Source: Cristatella mucedo (lineage: Eukaryota > Bryozoa > Phylactolaemata > Cristatellidae). Taken from it: a stretch of 17,500 nucleotides of DNA. A model generated the notes under the pieces. The model made no database searches, was not told the origin of the DNA, and was given only the letters and a program-made list of their open reading frames with translations. This document shows, piece by piece, positions 1 through 8,018 of this stretch; position 1 is the first letter of the stretch, and the number at the start of each line of letters is the position of its first letter. Where the stretch lies: positions 1,772,501-1,790,000 of the forward strand of contig WPIO01000085.1 in assembly GCA_009760855.2 (NCBI GenBank). Reading direction: 5' to 3'. Made by a program: the position numbers and the translations under genes.

Positions 1-344
1 AACGAAAACTGTTTAATGCAGTAAATTTCAAGCCGAAATTCTTGTCGGAATGTCATTTTACCGAGCCGATTTTACAGACTTTATCGTGTGCAGTCAGATT
101 GTCAACATTTGATCGCATGCCTACTGCAGAAGGTGGAGACGTCTAGTAGCTTGCAACTTGGTTTCAATGAGAACCGAAGAAATTACCTCCGACCGAGGTA
201 GAATTTCCATGGACCCGGCCGTACTAAAAAAAAATTTCTGTTAAATTTAGAAGTGGAAAATAAAAATTTAGAATAAAAAATTTAGAATAAAATAGGTTGT
301 AAAATTTATGTAAAATATGCTGTTTAACAAGAATATTGTTGGTA

Positions 345-346
<2 letters not shown>
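1..346. other. Intergenic, no gene seen
   Basis: Moderately AT-rich single-copy-looking sequence, with no conserved reading frame, tRNA-like box or repeat recognised on either strand. If the AGA-like gene has a further 3' exon, this region down to the (GA)n tract would be its downstream side. No convincing polyadenylation signal for the minus strand was found here. Confidence 0.5.

Positions 347-402
<56 letters not shown>
347..402. repeat. (TA)n microsatellite
   Basis: About 28 uninterrupted TA units. Related AT-rich words (AAATATGYTGTTTAA) occur on both sides, near 314 and 429, so the block may be a small duplicated AT-rich segment split by the expanded TA run. Confidence 0.95.
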
Positions 403-405
<3 letters not shown>

Positions 406-850
406 ACATAACAAAAAAAATTTTAATAAAATATGTTGTTTAATAATTAACAACATAATATATATTTATATAAAATATGTTGTAAAATAACCGAGTCAAA
501 TTCAGAAGAGAAAAACTCACAGCAAGTACGGAACCACTTGCATTCTAACCAGAATGAGGCACGTGCCAACAAGAACGCAAACAGGCTACCTAGGATCGGT
601 TGAGCTCTAGGTCTCTAGACTAAGACGATAATCAAACTGTGTAAATTCTCAAACTCAATGAGGTAAATGAGGTCTGATGGTCTAGATAAACAGTCATATT
701 TGTATCCTAGTTATACTGCAACTTCAAGATCAAGTTCATAGTACTCCTGACAAGCCAGAATATTGTGTCACTACAACAACTTCCTGCGAGCAATAGCTTG
801 GATCAGCTGTGCGTGTTTTAGTCAAAGTCACGGTACTACCATTCTTATAT
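403..850. other. Intergenic, no gene seen
   Basis: AT-rich to about 490, then mixed-composition sequence with no long ORF, no A/B box pair and no similarity to the LINE or SINE families found elsewhere in the window. Confidence 0.5.
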
Positions 851-1130
851 TATTGTTATTATTCTATCTTATATTATATTTATCTACATCTATATTATAT
901 ATAAAATTATGTATAATAGTATAATAATATATTATATACATATAATATATATGTACACACATATATATATATATATATGTATAATATATCTTATATTATT
1001 GTTATTATCATATCTTATATATTATATAGATCTATATTACACGTAATAGTATGAATAATAGTATAATAATATATTATATACCTATAATATATATATATAT
1101 ATTATATCTTATATAATTATTATTATTATA
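851..1130. repeat. Tandemly duplicated AT-rich block
   Basis: Two diverged copies with a period of about 146 bp start at 851 and 997 (both begin TATTGTTATTAT). Both contain the words ATATCTTATAT and AGTATAATAATATATTATATA, in part imperfectly. A partial third copy begins near 1105. Short (TA)n runs lie at the ends of the copies. Confidence 0.7.
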
Positions 1131-1238
1131 ACGCTTCCTTTACAGCTTCGGGAGCTTTGCCGCCTTTCTACTGCGGGCTTTTAAAGTCGCGAAACGGCTG
1201 CTGCGAGTTCTTCCGACACTCGAAACCCTCCGACGAAG

Positions 1239-1350
1239 AGAGACAGACAGAGAGAGGCGGAGAGAGAGAGACAGAGAGACAGACAGAGAGACGGAGAGAG
1301 AGACAGTGGCAGAGACAGAGAGAGGCTGAGAAAGAGAGCTCTCTCTCTAG
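1239..1350. repeat. Purine-rich (GA)n/(GACA)n microsatellite
   Basis: An imperfect GAGAGACAGAGA-type tract, with a CTCTCTCTCT stretch at 1338-1348. On the minus strand it lies directly downstream of the last recognised AGA-like exon. Without a splice at 1379 it would be read as a Leu/Ser-rich tail. Confidence 0.9.
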
Positions 1351-1378
1351 CAGACATGCGAGCGACTCGCACACTCAC

Positions 1379-1584
1379 CCGAGGAATTTGCGGCGTGACC
1401 GAGCCGGCGCGACAGTCCGAGGTGAGCTGCTGCTCGTTCGTGACAGCCGCCCAAACCATTCGGTCCGTGGTGCAGTGCACGCCGATCCGGCCGTTGGCGT
1501 CGACGGCGATGGCGGCGGCACGGGCGCCGAGCCGGCGGCCGAGAGATTCCAGCGCGTCCTCGGCCGCTTGCTGAGCGCTAGCAC
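1379..1584 (-). CDS. AGA-like gene, exon f (C-terminal region)
   Basis: The acceptor is TCAACGTGTCCAG (AG at 1586-1585). The exon encodes AQQAAEDALESLGRR, then AAAIAVDANGRIGVHC and a last strand, matching the AGA C-terminal helix and strands. At 1378-1377 there is a consensus donor CGG|GTGAGT in phase 0, so a short further exon may exist, but none was found within the window. If that donor is not used, the frame runs on through the CT-rich tract to a stop near 1181 and adds about 66 low-complexity Leu/Ser residues. The spliced ending seems more likely. Confidence 0.7.
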
Positions 1585-3191
1585 CTGGACACGTTGACGA
1601 AAAAAGGCGAGACGAGTGGAGGCCGTGGCGGCGGCGGCGAATGACGGCGCGACGACACTGCTGCCGCCGTCCGAGGCGAGCCGGCCGGGGCTGAGCGAGT
1701 CGCCGGGCTACAGGCGATCGTGGTGCCCAGGCCGCGCCCTTGGCAGCGGCGGCCGAGACCTTCACCTTTCCGCATCAGCCTGCAAGACTCGTGAGCTAGG
1801 CACAGCCTCGCGACGGCGACGTCGTCGCTCGGCACGTCGCCACCCACCACGATGGCGCCGCCCACCTCGTTTGCGGCGTAAACGCCGCCGCCTACGAACG
1901 GAAGTGCCCGGCGACGCCGACGAATAGGCGAAATAGAATACAGGAAAGGCGGCTCGACGCAGTCGGGCTTCGGACGAGCGGACTCGGAGAGACGCGGCGG
2001 GAGACGACTCCCACCCCCTCCCCCCCGACGGAAGCTGGCCGATCCGGAAGCGAACCGCGGCTAGAGGCGGGCTGAGGCGGAGGCGAGAGGCGCTCTGACG
2101 ACCTACCCACTAAGGCGGCGGTGCTAACGCTGCCGGCGCGAGTCCGTCGGCCTGCGCGCGACAGCGTGCCGCAGACGACGTTGCCATCCACGGCGATGAC
2201 ACCCACCGAGTCGTGGGCCCTGCAGATGCGGAGCGAGTTCGCGGTAAACGACCTAGAATGCCCTTCGGGGGCATGCCTGAGCATGCCAGAGCACGAGCAT
2301 CGCAGCGGCGGCTTGACGAGCTGGCGCATCGAGGGTACTGTCGCCACGAACCGCGTCTGACGTCTGACGCTTTGGACGTCGGACGGCTGGGCGCCAAGAG
2401 CCGGCTTCAGCTAGCATCGCGACGACGCGAACTCGCTGCTAGAGTCCGCGGCTCGCGGCCAAACTCACGCGTTCGTCGCCGTGCCGCCGGCGGTCCGGAG
2501 CGGTCCGGAGCCGGCGCCGGCGGCCTCGACGTCCGCTCGTTCGGCCTTCGCGGCGCCAAACGTCCTCGCGGGCAAGCCGCAGAGCATGATGTGACGCGTC
2601 TGAAAAGCGCCGAGCGAACGAGCGGACGTAGGAGGTAGGGAGGCGCGGACGCGCAGCCGAAGCTTCCGGAGGAACTGAGAAACTTCCGGAGGAACTGAGG
2701 AACTTCCGGAGGAGGCTCTGGAGAGCTGAGCTCGGAGGCTCGGAGCCGTAGCTGCACCGTCGCTGCCTGCTGCTGAGATGTGGCGCCCACTTCGCCGGCG
2801 CCACATCTCAGCAGCAGCGGTCGCGAGGCAAGGCCGGGACAATGTAAAGGCCGCGAGGCAAGGCCGCCTACGCCAGGGCAGCGGCGATCGAGGTCGCAAG
2901 ACGGCGGCGATTCCACATCTGGCCCGATATAGAAGGCTGAGCGCAGCCGAGCTGAGTCGAGCTGAGATCGTAGAGAGCGAGAGCTCCCACCCACTCGCAA
3001 AGTGAGCCGCCAGCAGCTGCGAGGCCCTCGGGAGACTTTCACAACTCTTCAACTTCCACCACTTCCCGGAGTCGTGTACGAAGGGAGGGTAAGCCGAGAG
3101 CCTCGTGGCAGCGCTGGCCCATTAGAAGCCTTAGCACCGGCTCATTAAATGCAGGCACTCACTCACGCACACCTACACACACACACACACA

Positions 3192-3232
<41 letters not shown>

Positions 3233-4433
3233 ACACGTATATACACACACGTATATACACATAAATATATACATTATATATATATATATATATAATATAT
3301 ACATTATATATATTATATACACACACACAAACACACACACATATATATGTACATTGGTAAACAAATACCGGCAGGACACGGCGGGTCTGCTCTATCGGCA
3401 CCTGCTAAACTCAATATGGCTGCCTCCTGTAAGAGCCACTTGGCAAGGCAAGTCCGGGTGCAAAACTTGACACGTCTAGAAAAGGAGCGAGGAAAAAAAA
3501 GGAAAAATGACACGTCTCAAAAGTGCTTTTGACGCGCGCTTGCACGCGCCGGCAAAGTTGAGCCGTCGCTCGCCGGGTCGCTCGGGTCGACGACCGGGTC
3601 ACACCGGGTCAATCGTGCTGCGAGAGCGAAATGCGGCCGACGACACCTGCGGCTACCTGCTCCATGACGGCGCGGGCGGCGCGGAACGGCCGGGGCAGGT
3701 ACGGCATCGAAATGACGGCGCCTGCGTTGCACAGCCAGCCCTCCATCACCATGGCGTCGACGGTCACCATGGAAGCGTCGGTCGCTGCTCCACCTGCAGT
3801 GCAAGAGGCGGCTCTGGAGAAGCCCATCGAGCACCGGAAATCCACGGCCGGAAACGCTGGGAGACGCTGGGAACGCTGGGAGAACGCGGAGGGCAAGGAG
3901 CGTCCGACGAGAAATGCTATGATGAAGAATGCGGCGGGGCCGCGATTAAAAAAGAATAAAGCGTTGCACCGATCGTCGCGATTAAAAAAGGCTGAATGAA
4001 AGAAATGAAAGTGAAAGAAGTGGAAGAGGAATAGGCAAATGTGCGAGGGGGAATGCCAGCATGCGATGGAGAATACTAATGACAATAACACATTAGGTAT
4101 TGCAAAACTTCAGAGAACCCAGTCTGCTTCTAGGCACTTTACCTTTGCTGCGAAGAAAGCACGATCGAATGATTAGTGGTAGCAAGCTCAATAAACGACA
4201 AGAATAGCATGGCTAGTGGCAGCGTGCACAGTGTTAACATGCATAAGCACGTGTATGGAGATGCCGCGATACTGATTGGTGAAGTTCGGAGTGAATTCCA
4301 GGCTTTGGGACCATACGAACTAAAGGCACGGAGTGGAGGAGGACACTGGAGGAGGAGAGTGCAGGAGCAGAGTGCAGGAGCAGAGTGCAGGAGGAGAGAG
4401 AGAGAGAGAGAGAGCTCAGCACTCAAACCCACC

Positions 4434-4464
<31 letters not shown>

Positions 4465-4494
4465 GAGAGAGGTATAAATGTATATAAATACATA

Positions 4495-4581
<87 letters not shown>

Positions 4582-4980
4582 CGTGTGTGCATTCATACCG
4601 GACATACCGATGGCAGAGACAAAAAGGAGGGGCAACTGACCGTGCGACCGTCGCCTATCGCGATGGATGTCGCACGGTGGTAAACGCGGCGCGGCGGGCA
4701 TCAGACGCTAGGCTGCAGGCGAGCTTACCGGCCGCCAGGGTCAAGTTGAAGCCAAGGGCATCCTCGAGGTGAGCGAGCGAGGCTTCGACAGCGTCCACCG
4801 GCGAGCCGCCGCCGACGAGCACTTCGTAGCCGCGGCGAGCGGCGACTTCGGCCGCTGCGAGGCGGGCGACCTCGAAGTCGCTTCGGCCGACGACGTCTCC
4901 TTCGACCGACGCGGCGCCCCAGGCGCCGCCCAGCACGACCACAGCCGGGCTGCCGCGGCGGCGCGTCTGACCGAGTGCCG
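1379..4980 (-). CDS. AGA-like glycosylasparaginase-family protein (spliced, 5' end incomplete)
   Basis: Six exons on the minus strand, 4980-4729, 3793-3657, 2599-2469, 2219-2107, 1891-1766 and 1584-1379, join with phases 1, 0, 2, 1 and 1 at consecutive junctions. They give about 321 residues with no stop. The product aligns along its length with glycosylasparaginase / isoaspartyl-peptidase Ntn hydrolases (family T2), which cleave themselves before a catalytic Thr and then hydrolyse asparagine-linked amides. Landmarks in order: VVVLGG N-terminal strand, GGGSPVDAVE, VDAMVMEG, ARAVMEQTRHIMLCG, HDSVG processing site, ALVGGGVYAANEVGGA, RLMRKG, and C-terminal strands. From memory of the family, human AGA is about 346 residues with a 23-residue signal peptide, so about 321 residues fits the mature length. 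Oddities are a nucleophile Thr replaced by Ser, loss of the substrate-binding Arg, Asp and Thr, and a short linker before the processing site. No signal peptide is visible because the first exon is unresolved. Frame and splice conservation argue against a pseudogene; the enzymatic function is doubtful. Confidence 0.8.
1766..1891 (-). CDS. AGA-like gene, exon e
   Basis: The acceptor is CACTTCCGTTCGTAG (AG at 1893-1892) and the donor is AAAG|GTGAAG (GT at 1765-1764). The exon has 126 nt: two bases, 41 codons and one base. It encodes GGVYAANEVGGAIVVGGDV, matching [20 protein letters not shown] of AGA position for position, with Val in place of the substrate-binding Thr. It ends in CRLMRKG, matching the VEYMRRG helix end. 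The junction with exon d reconstructs ALVGGGVY against the family's PIPGAGAY. Confidence 0.8.
2107..2219 (-). CDS. AGA-like gene, exon d (processing site)
   Basis: The acceptor is CCGCATCTGCAG (AG at 2221-2220) and the donor is G|GTAGGT (GT at 2106-2105). The exon has 113 nt. It carries AHDSVGVIAVDGNVVCGT, equivalent to the HD-TIG autoprocessing site and first beta-subunit strand of AGA, with Ser where the family has its catalytic Thr. Counting on from the motif, human AGA positions Thr224, Arg234 and Asp237 align with Ser, Ser and Thr here (GSVST instead of GRVGD). Confidence 0.8.
2469..2599 (-). CDS. AGA-like gene, exon c
   Basis: The acceptor is GGCGCTTTTCAG (CAG at 2602-2600) and the donor is C|GTGAGT (GT at 2468-2467, consensus). 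The exon has 131 nt, 43 codons plus two bases. It begins TRHIMLCGLPARTFGAA, which aligns with THTLLVGESATTFAQ of human AGA directly across the exon b/c junction. The rest is an Ala/Gly/Thr-rich linker running to the processing site. It is clearly shorter than the human linker and lacks its cysteines. Confidence 0.8.
2641..2720. repeat. Short tandem repeat, unit about 20 bp
   Basis: Three adjacent copies of AACTTCCGGAGGAACTGAG-like units, the last diverging into GGAGGCTCTGG. They lie in the intron between exons b and c of the AGA-like gene. Confidence 0.8.
2767..2817. repeat. 21-bp perfect inverted repeat (hairpin)
   Basis: The arms 2767-2787 and 2797-2817 are exact reverse complements, separated by a 9-base spacer (CACTTCGCC). 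It is intronic in the AGA-like gene and would form a GC-rich hairpin in DNA or in the pre-mRNA. Confidence 0.95.
3173..3343. repeat. (CA)n / (TA)n compound microsatellite
   Basis: (CA)n runs broken by CATACA and GTATATAC, then (TA)n, then CA again. Intronic between exons b and c. Confidence 0.95.
3657..3793 (-). CDS. AGA-like gene, exon b
   Basis: The acceptor is TTGCACTGCAG (AG at 3795-3794) and the donor is CAG|GTAGCC (GT at 3656-3655). The exon has 137 nt: two bases finishing a Gly codon, then 45 codons ending in phase 0. It encodes VDAMVMEG followed by NAGAV and ARAVMEQ, corresponding to LDAMIMDG, VGAV and ARKVLEH of human AGA. The Gly-Gly at the exon a/b junction matches the family's FGG loop, which supports the splice. 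Confidence 0.8.
4093..4345 (-). mobile_element. L2-type LINE 3' fragment, antisense
   Basis: Read on the minus strand, 4340-4290 encodes SSYGPKAWNSL, the C-terminal end of the L2/CR1 ORF2 (YAPKAWNSL in the long copy at 15470). A short 3' UTR follows, with CATGCTATTC-type words. It ends at the family's terminal hairpin (GTAAAGTGCCTAGAAGCAGACTG...). An internal deletion removes the Lys-rich C-terminus. It lies in the intron between exons a and b, opposite to plus and in the same direction as the AGA-like gene. Confidence 0.8.
4390..4470. repeat. (GA)n microsatellite
   Basis: Two (GA)n runs, preceded by a short tandem of GGAGCAGAGTGCA units at about 4350-4396. Intronic. Confidence 0.9.
4495..4583. 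repeat. (GT)n microsatellite
   Basis: About 40 GT units, nearly uninterrupted. It lies about 145 bp from the donor of exon a, inside the intron. Confidence 0.97.
4729..4980 (-). CDS. AGA-like gene, exon a (N-terminal domain)
   Basis: The exon begins after the acceptor TTGCCATTGCAG (AG at 4982-4981) and ends at donor G|GTAAGC (GT at 4728-4727). It encodes 83 whole codons with split codons at both ends. It contains the hydrophobic first strand (AVVVLGGAWG), then an extra helix-like stretch, then GGGSPVDAVEASLAHLEDA, which matches the family's conserved GG-S-x-DAVE helix. The start codon is not here. The frame does continue upstream to an ATG at 5263 through a (GGC)n tract, but that would add a run of over 20 arginines. 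A splice at 4981 is therefore more likely. A tiny phase-compatible start exon, ATG at 5312 with donor GTAAGG at 5302, is possible but unsupported. Confidence 0.75.
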
Positions 4981-5017
4981 CTGCAATGGCAAGCGATGGA
5001 AGACCGATGGCGGAGCG

Positions 5018-5084
<67 letters not shown>
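5018..5084. repeat. (GGC)n trinucleotide repeat
   Basis: About 22 uninterrupted GGC units, reading as GCC on the AGA-like strand. The tract starts about 37 bases upstream of the exon a acceptor, so it is either intronic or 5'-UTR. In any frame it would give a homopolymer (Ala, Arg, Gly or Pro). Confidence 0.97.
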
Positions 5085-5600
5085 AGCGACGGACGGGTCC
5101 AGAGCCGGCGGCGATTGCTGCGCCGCCGGCGGCGGCTGCGGCGGCGGCTGCTGCCGGGGCCACGCTCGACGGGCCACCGGCGCCACGCTCCGGCTCGACC
5201 GGCGCCACGCCCTCGAGCCTCGCGGCGGGCGAGCCGCTCAGCGCGGCGGCAGCGCCGTCGCACGGTTTCCAGTCGACGGCTCGCGCTCGCCGCCGCCCTT
5301 ACGCGTGTCCATCGACGATTAACAATCCGGCCACGACGACGGACTACTCGGAATGGCAGCGAAAGGCGACCTTGACCTTCCAGACCGCAATCTTTCCGGC
5401 TGCGCAGCTAGAGGGCGGCGAGCGTGCAACGGGCCCGGAGCCATCGCCGCCGAGCGGCAGTGCAGAGTCCTTCTGCCGCCCCAGCCGCAGCACTACGGCA
5501 GCCGCATGCGCCATGCCAGTTGCCACGTGACGCCATTGTGTGCATCACAGCAGACGCCGCCGACGCTGTCCTGCAGCCGGCAGCGACCGGACGCACAGAT
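5085..5600. other. GC-rich region upstream of exon a, no confirmed exon
   Basis: CpG-rich sequence that may hold the first exon or promoter of the AGA-like gene. Several long frames are open on both strands, but their proteins are Ala/Arg/Ser-rich and none has a recognisable domain or clear signal peptide. Possible minus-strand donors occur, for example GTAAGG at 5302-5297. Confidence 0.4.
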
Positions 5601-5606
5601 GATAAT

Positions 5607-5674
5607 CATACTACACTTGCCATAGCGAACTCCCCAGAGAACTCAATCTCTTTCTTGGCACTTGACATTTGATC
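5607..5674 (-). mobile_element. L2-type LINE 3' tail, antisense
   Basis: The reverse complement reads AAGTGCCAAGAAAGAGATTGAGTTCTCTG followed by a TGATTATC-type tail, i.e. the terminal hairpin shared with the copies at 8.7, 13.6, 13.9 and 15.8 kb. Only the last 70 or so bases are present. Confidence 0.75.
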
Positions 5675-5683
5675 GCGGAGCGT

Positions 5684-5760
5684 CGCCGCCACTACGCTCC
5701 GCGCTCGCCGCCGCTACGCTCCGCGCTCGCCGCCGCTACGCTCCGCGCTCGCCGCCGCGA
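5684..5760. repeat. 22-bp tandem repeat
   Basis: Three full copies and a partial copy of GCTACGCTCCGCGCTCGCCGCC, GC-rich and nearly identical. The sequence starts immediately inside the L2 tail at 5674. Confidence 0.9.
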
Positions 5761-6360
5761 AACACGCGACGCGCGAGCCGCTGCACGCCATTCGGACGGG
5801 CAGCGGTTCGAAATTTAAACGTGCTCCCTTTCTCTCCCGACGTGACATCGTGCATTATCGCATAGTTTTTTTTAGCTGTCATAACTCTCTCGAACTGTGA
5901 ATAGTGAATATCGGTCGCAATCTAGCCGATTTAGCTTACCGTCGTTATAGTGCTATTACTTTCGAAATTGATATGCTTTGCTGACAACATTTATCTAGAA
6001 TCTAGAGAGAGACTCGGAGTTCGCTGAGCGTGCAAATATAAAAGCTTTCTTACTAATATTTAATTTATTGTACTGGAAAAACTTTAATAAATCCACATCC
6101 TGTGCCGCGATGCATAAAGATCCACGTCCCATAAAGGCTATGAGATTCACGCGTGCGAGCCACTATTGCCCGCTTGCGAGTCTCTCTCGCAAGCCCGGTA
6201 GCTTTACAGCTGACGCTGCGGTCCGTAGGGAAGGCGCGCGACTCTGATGCAGCCCAATAGCTTTGCTAAGCCTGCGCGTCCCAGTTCCAAGTACAAGTTC
6301 GTTACACGACCGAGACCAGCCCTTGGTCGCGGCGAGCAGCTTTATCGCTGGGCCAAAGCA
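5761..6360. other. No gene seen
   Basis: Mixed-composition sequence containing an AATAAA at about 6085 with no gene upstream to which it can be assigned. No long ORF with recognisable content. Ends in an AT-rich tract. Confidence 0.5.
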
Positions 6361-6363
6361 GCT

Positions 6364-6510
6364 AATATACATATATATATATATATATTATATATACATA
6401 TATATTTTATATATAATGTATATAAACATATATATTTATACATACATATAGCTATATATATATATAATAAATACAATATATGCAGATATAATATATGTAT
6501 ATATGTATTT
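6364..6510. repeat. (TA)n/(TATA) AT-rich microsatellite
   Basis: Imperfect TA and TACATA runs with short interruptions, immediately upstream of a SINE copy. Confidence 0.9.
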
Positions 6511-6520
6511 ATACACGCGT

Positions 6521-6662
6521 ATAGCCGAGATGGCACACTAGGTAAGGCGGTTGCTTTGGGATCGATTCATGCGGTGGGCGATTCTTTATCGCCACTGCAA
6601 GCGGTGGTGATAGCCATAAGGGCTCTTCTGTCGCTATACAAAAGAGGCTGTTTAATCAGCTA

Positions 6663-6664
<2 letters not shown>
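6521..6664 (+). mobile_element. tRNA-derived SINE, copy 1 (internally deleted)
   Basis: It starts TAGCCGAGATGGCACACTAGG with a good A-box (TGGCACACTAGG, 11 of 12). The segment between A and B boxes is shortened and the B-box is decayed (GGGATCGATTC). The downstream body is shared with the copies at 7.8 and 12.9 kb: TGGGCGATTCTTTAT, GCGGTGGTGATAGCC, GGCTCTTCTGTCGC, then TTTAATCAGCTAG. It runs directly into a (TA)n(GA)n tract. Confidence 0.85.

Positions 6665-6724
<60 letters not shown>
6664..6724. repeat. (TA)n(GA)n microsatellite
   Basis: About 14 TA units followed by about 16 GA units at the 3' end of SINE copy 1, as expected for an expanded SINE tail. Confidence 0.95.
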
Positions 6725-6728
<4 letters not shown>

Positions 6729-6864
6729 CGAATCAAGTTAGTTTTAAAAAGAAAACGCCCCCTTTTCATTGCTCGGTACCTCGGTCCATTTCATGCTAGC
6801 GAACTCGCCGCTCCGAGGTAACGGTAACTAGGTTGGCGACTCAGGTCAAACGAGAAAATCAGAT
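6725..6864. other. Unassigned spacer
   Basis: Short stretch between SINE copies with no recognisable feature. Confidence 0.5.
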
Positions 6865-6947
6865 GCTAGCTGATTTAACCGCCTCTTTTGTGCAGCGACA
6901 GAAGAGCCTCGACGTCTCGGCGTCGCGGCGGTCGCAGTGATAACGGC
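6865..6947 (-). mobile_element. SINE 3' fragment, antisense
   Basis: Reverse complement matches the SINE body 3' half: GGCTCTTCTGTCGC, ACAAAAGAGGC and AATCAGCTAGC. The inner part is more diverged. The tRNA-related head is missing. Confidence 0.75.
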
Positions 6948-7447
6948 CCGATCTGCTAAGTCAATCCGGTGTCAGCAGCGAAAAACTGATAAGAAGCAGC
7001 GGGCAAATTCCGCGGGGCGTCAAGCGTCTTTTCGCACACAAAGGCGTGGCGGCTCGCAGTCCGACCGCCGGCTGCATTCGCGCGACATCCTGCCGTCAGC
7101 GATAGCTGACTGTGGCTAACCGCTCGCTGGCATTGCCGGCTTCGAGAGTAAGACGCTTCTTGCATAGGTGCGCTACATAAGTTCGGCGGCGACGCTACGC
7201 TTGCCTGTTGGGAACGTCGTAATTGTTACAGCTGTCCCACCTTTCCGACCAATCCGCACCGAGCGCAATTACCACAACGAGCGGCATACGTAGGTAGGTC
7301 AAGGTTCAGTAGCTTACACTAATTCTATCCACGGTCTTACTCTGGCGAATCTGTCTGAATTACTTTCTAATCGGGCCTATAGCCTATTCCGTCGCATCAG
7401 TCGCCGTAGCATATTCGGCCGCTCGTCGGCGATAAAAAGTGAGAAGG
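6948..7447. other. No gene seen
   Basis: Mixed-composition sequence with no domain-bearing frame, no A/B boxes and no match to other repeats in the window. Confidence 0.5.
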
Positions 7448-7500
7448 ATATATATGTATATATGTATATAAATATAAATATGAAATATATATATATATAA
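7448..7500. repeat. Imperfect (TA)n microsatellite
   Basis: ATATATGTATATATG-type runs. Confidence 0.85.
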
Positions 7501-7649
7501 TGATCCTGCCGCTCGTCGTGGCCGCTCGTCATTTGGTAAGGTCTCCGACAGAGTCAAACACCCCATTGAGACCTTCACCTTCTTCGCAGTTCCATTCCGC
7601 CCAAAGCCAGGGGCACACTGCCGACTGAAGTTATCCGCCATCTGCCAAA

Positions 7650-7735
7650 TCGAAACGAAATTCGAGAAGATTTGGAATTCATCGAATGAAATGAATCGAG
7701 TCGAACGGAATCGAATGGGATTCGTCGGGTCACCA
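7650..7735. repeat. Degenerate GAATC/GAATG pentamer-like stretch
   Basis: Repeated words TCGAATGAAATGAATCGAG, CGGAATCGAATGGGATTCG. It may be an old pentamer satellite or simple-sequence drift. Confidence 0.4.
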
Positions 7736-7827
7736 TTTAAATAAGGCTCCCAATCGTTTGACTAACGTGGCGAGAACGCGAGCGAGCGCGCGAGTCGGTG
7801 CCGGAAACGGAAACGGGAGACGAAAGA

Positions 7828-8018
7828 GCCGCGATGACTCACCCCACGTAAGGCGGCTGCTTTTCGCGACCGCGGCTCCGAGGTCGTGGGTTCGAATCCT
7901 GCGGTGGGCGATCCTTTGTTGTCGCTGCAAGCGGCGGTGATATAGCCGTAAAGGCTCTTCTGTTGCCGTACAAAAGTGGCTGCTAAATCAGTTAGTATTT
8001 TATTCTATTCTATTCTTT
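7828..8018 (+). mobile_element. tRNA-derived SINE, copy 2
   Basis: A perfect B-box (GGTTCGAATCC, near 7890) follows a long variable-arm-like stem (CCGCGGCTCCGAGG). The A-box region is diverged (GATGACTCACC). The body matches copies 1 and 3, and the 3' tail is a TTCTA-type pentamer run (TATTCTATTCTATTC). Confidence 0.9.

Noticed and set aside
1168-1374. Cys/Leu/Ser-rich minus frames
   Set aside because: Translation of the (GA)n/(CT)n microsatellite.
4769-5530. 253-codon plus-strand frame, the longest in the window
   Set aside because: It is antisense to AGA-like exon a, includes a poly-Ala run from the (GGC)n tract, and no domain is recognisable. Openness follows from GC content.
7384-7641. 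Possible start exon MADNFSRQCAPGFGRNG with a GTGAAG donor
   Set aside because: The N-terminus is plausible, but the donor phase (0) does not fit the AGA-like exon a and nothing else supports it.
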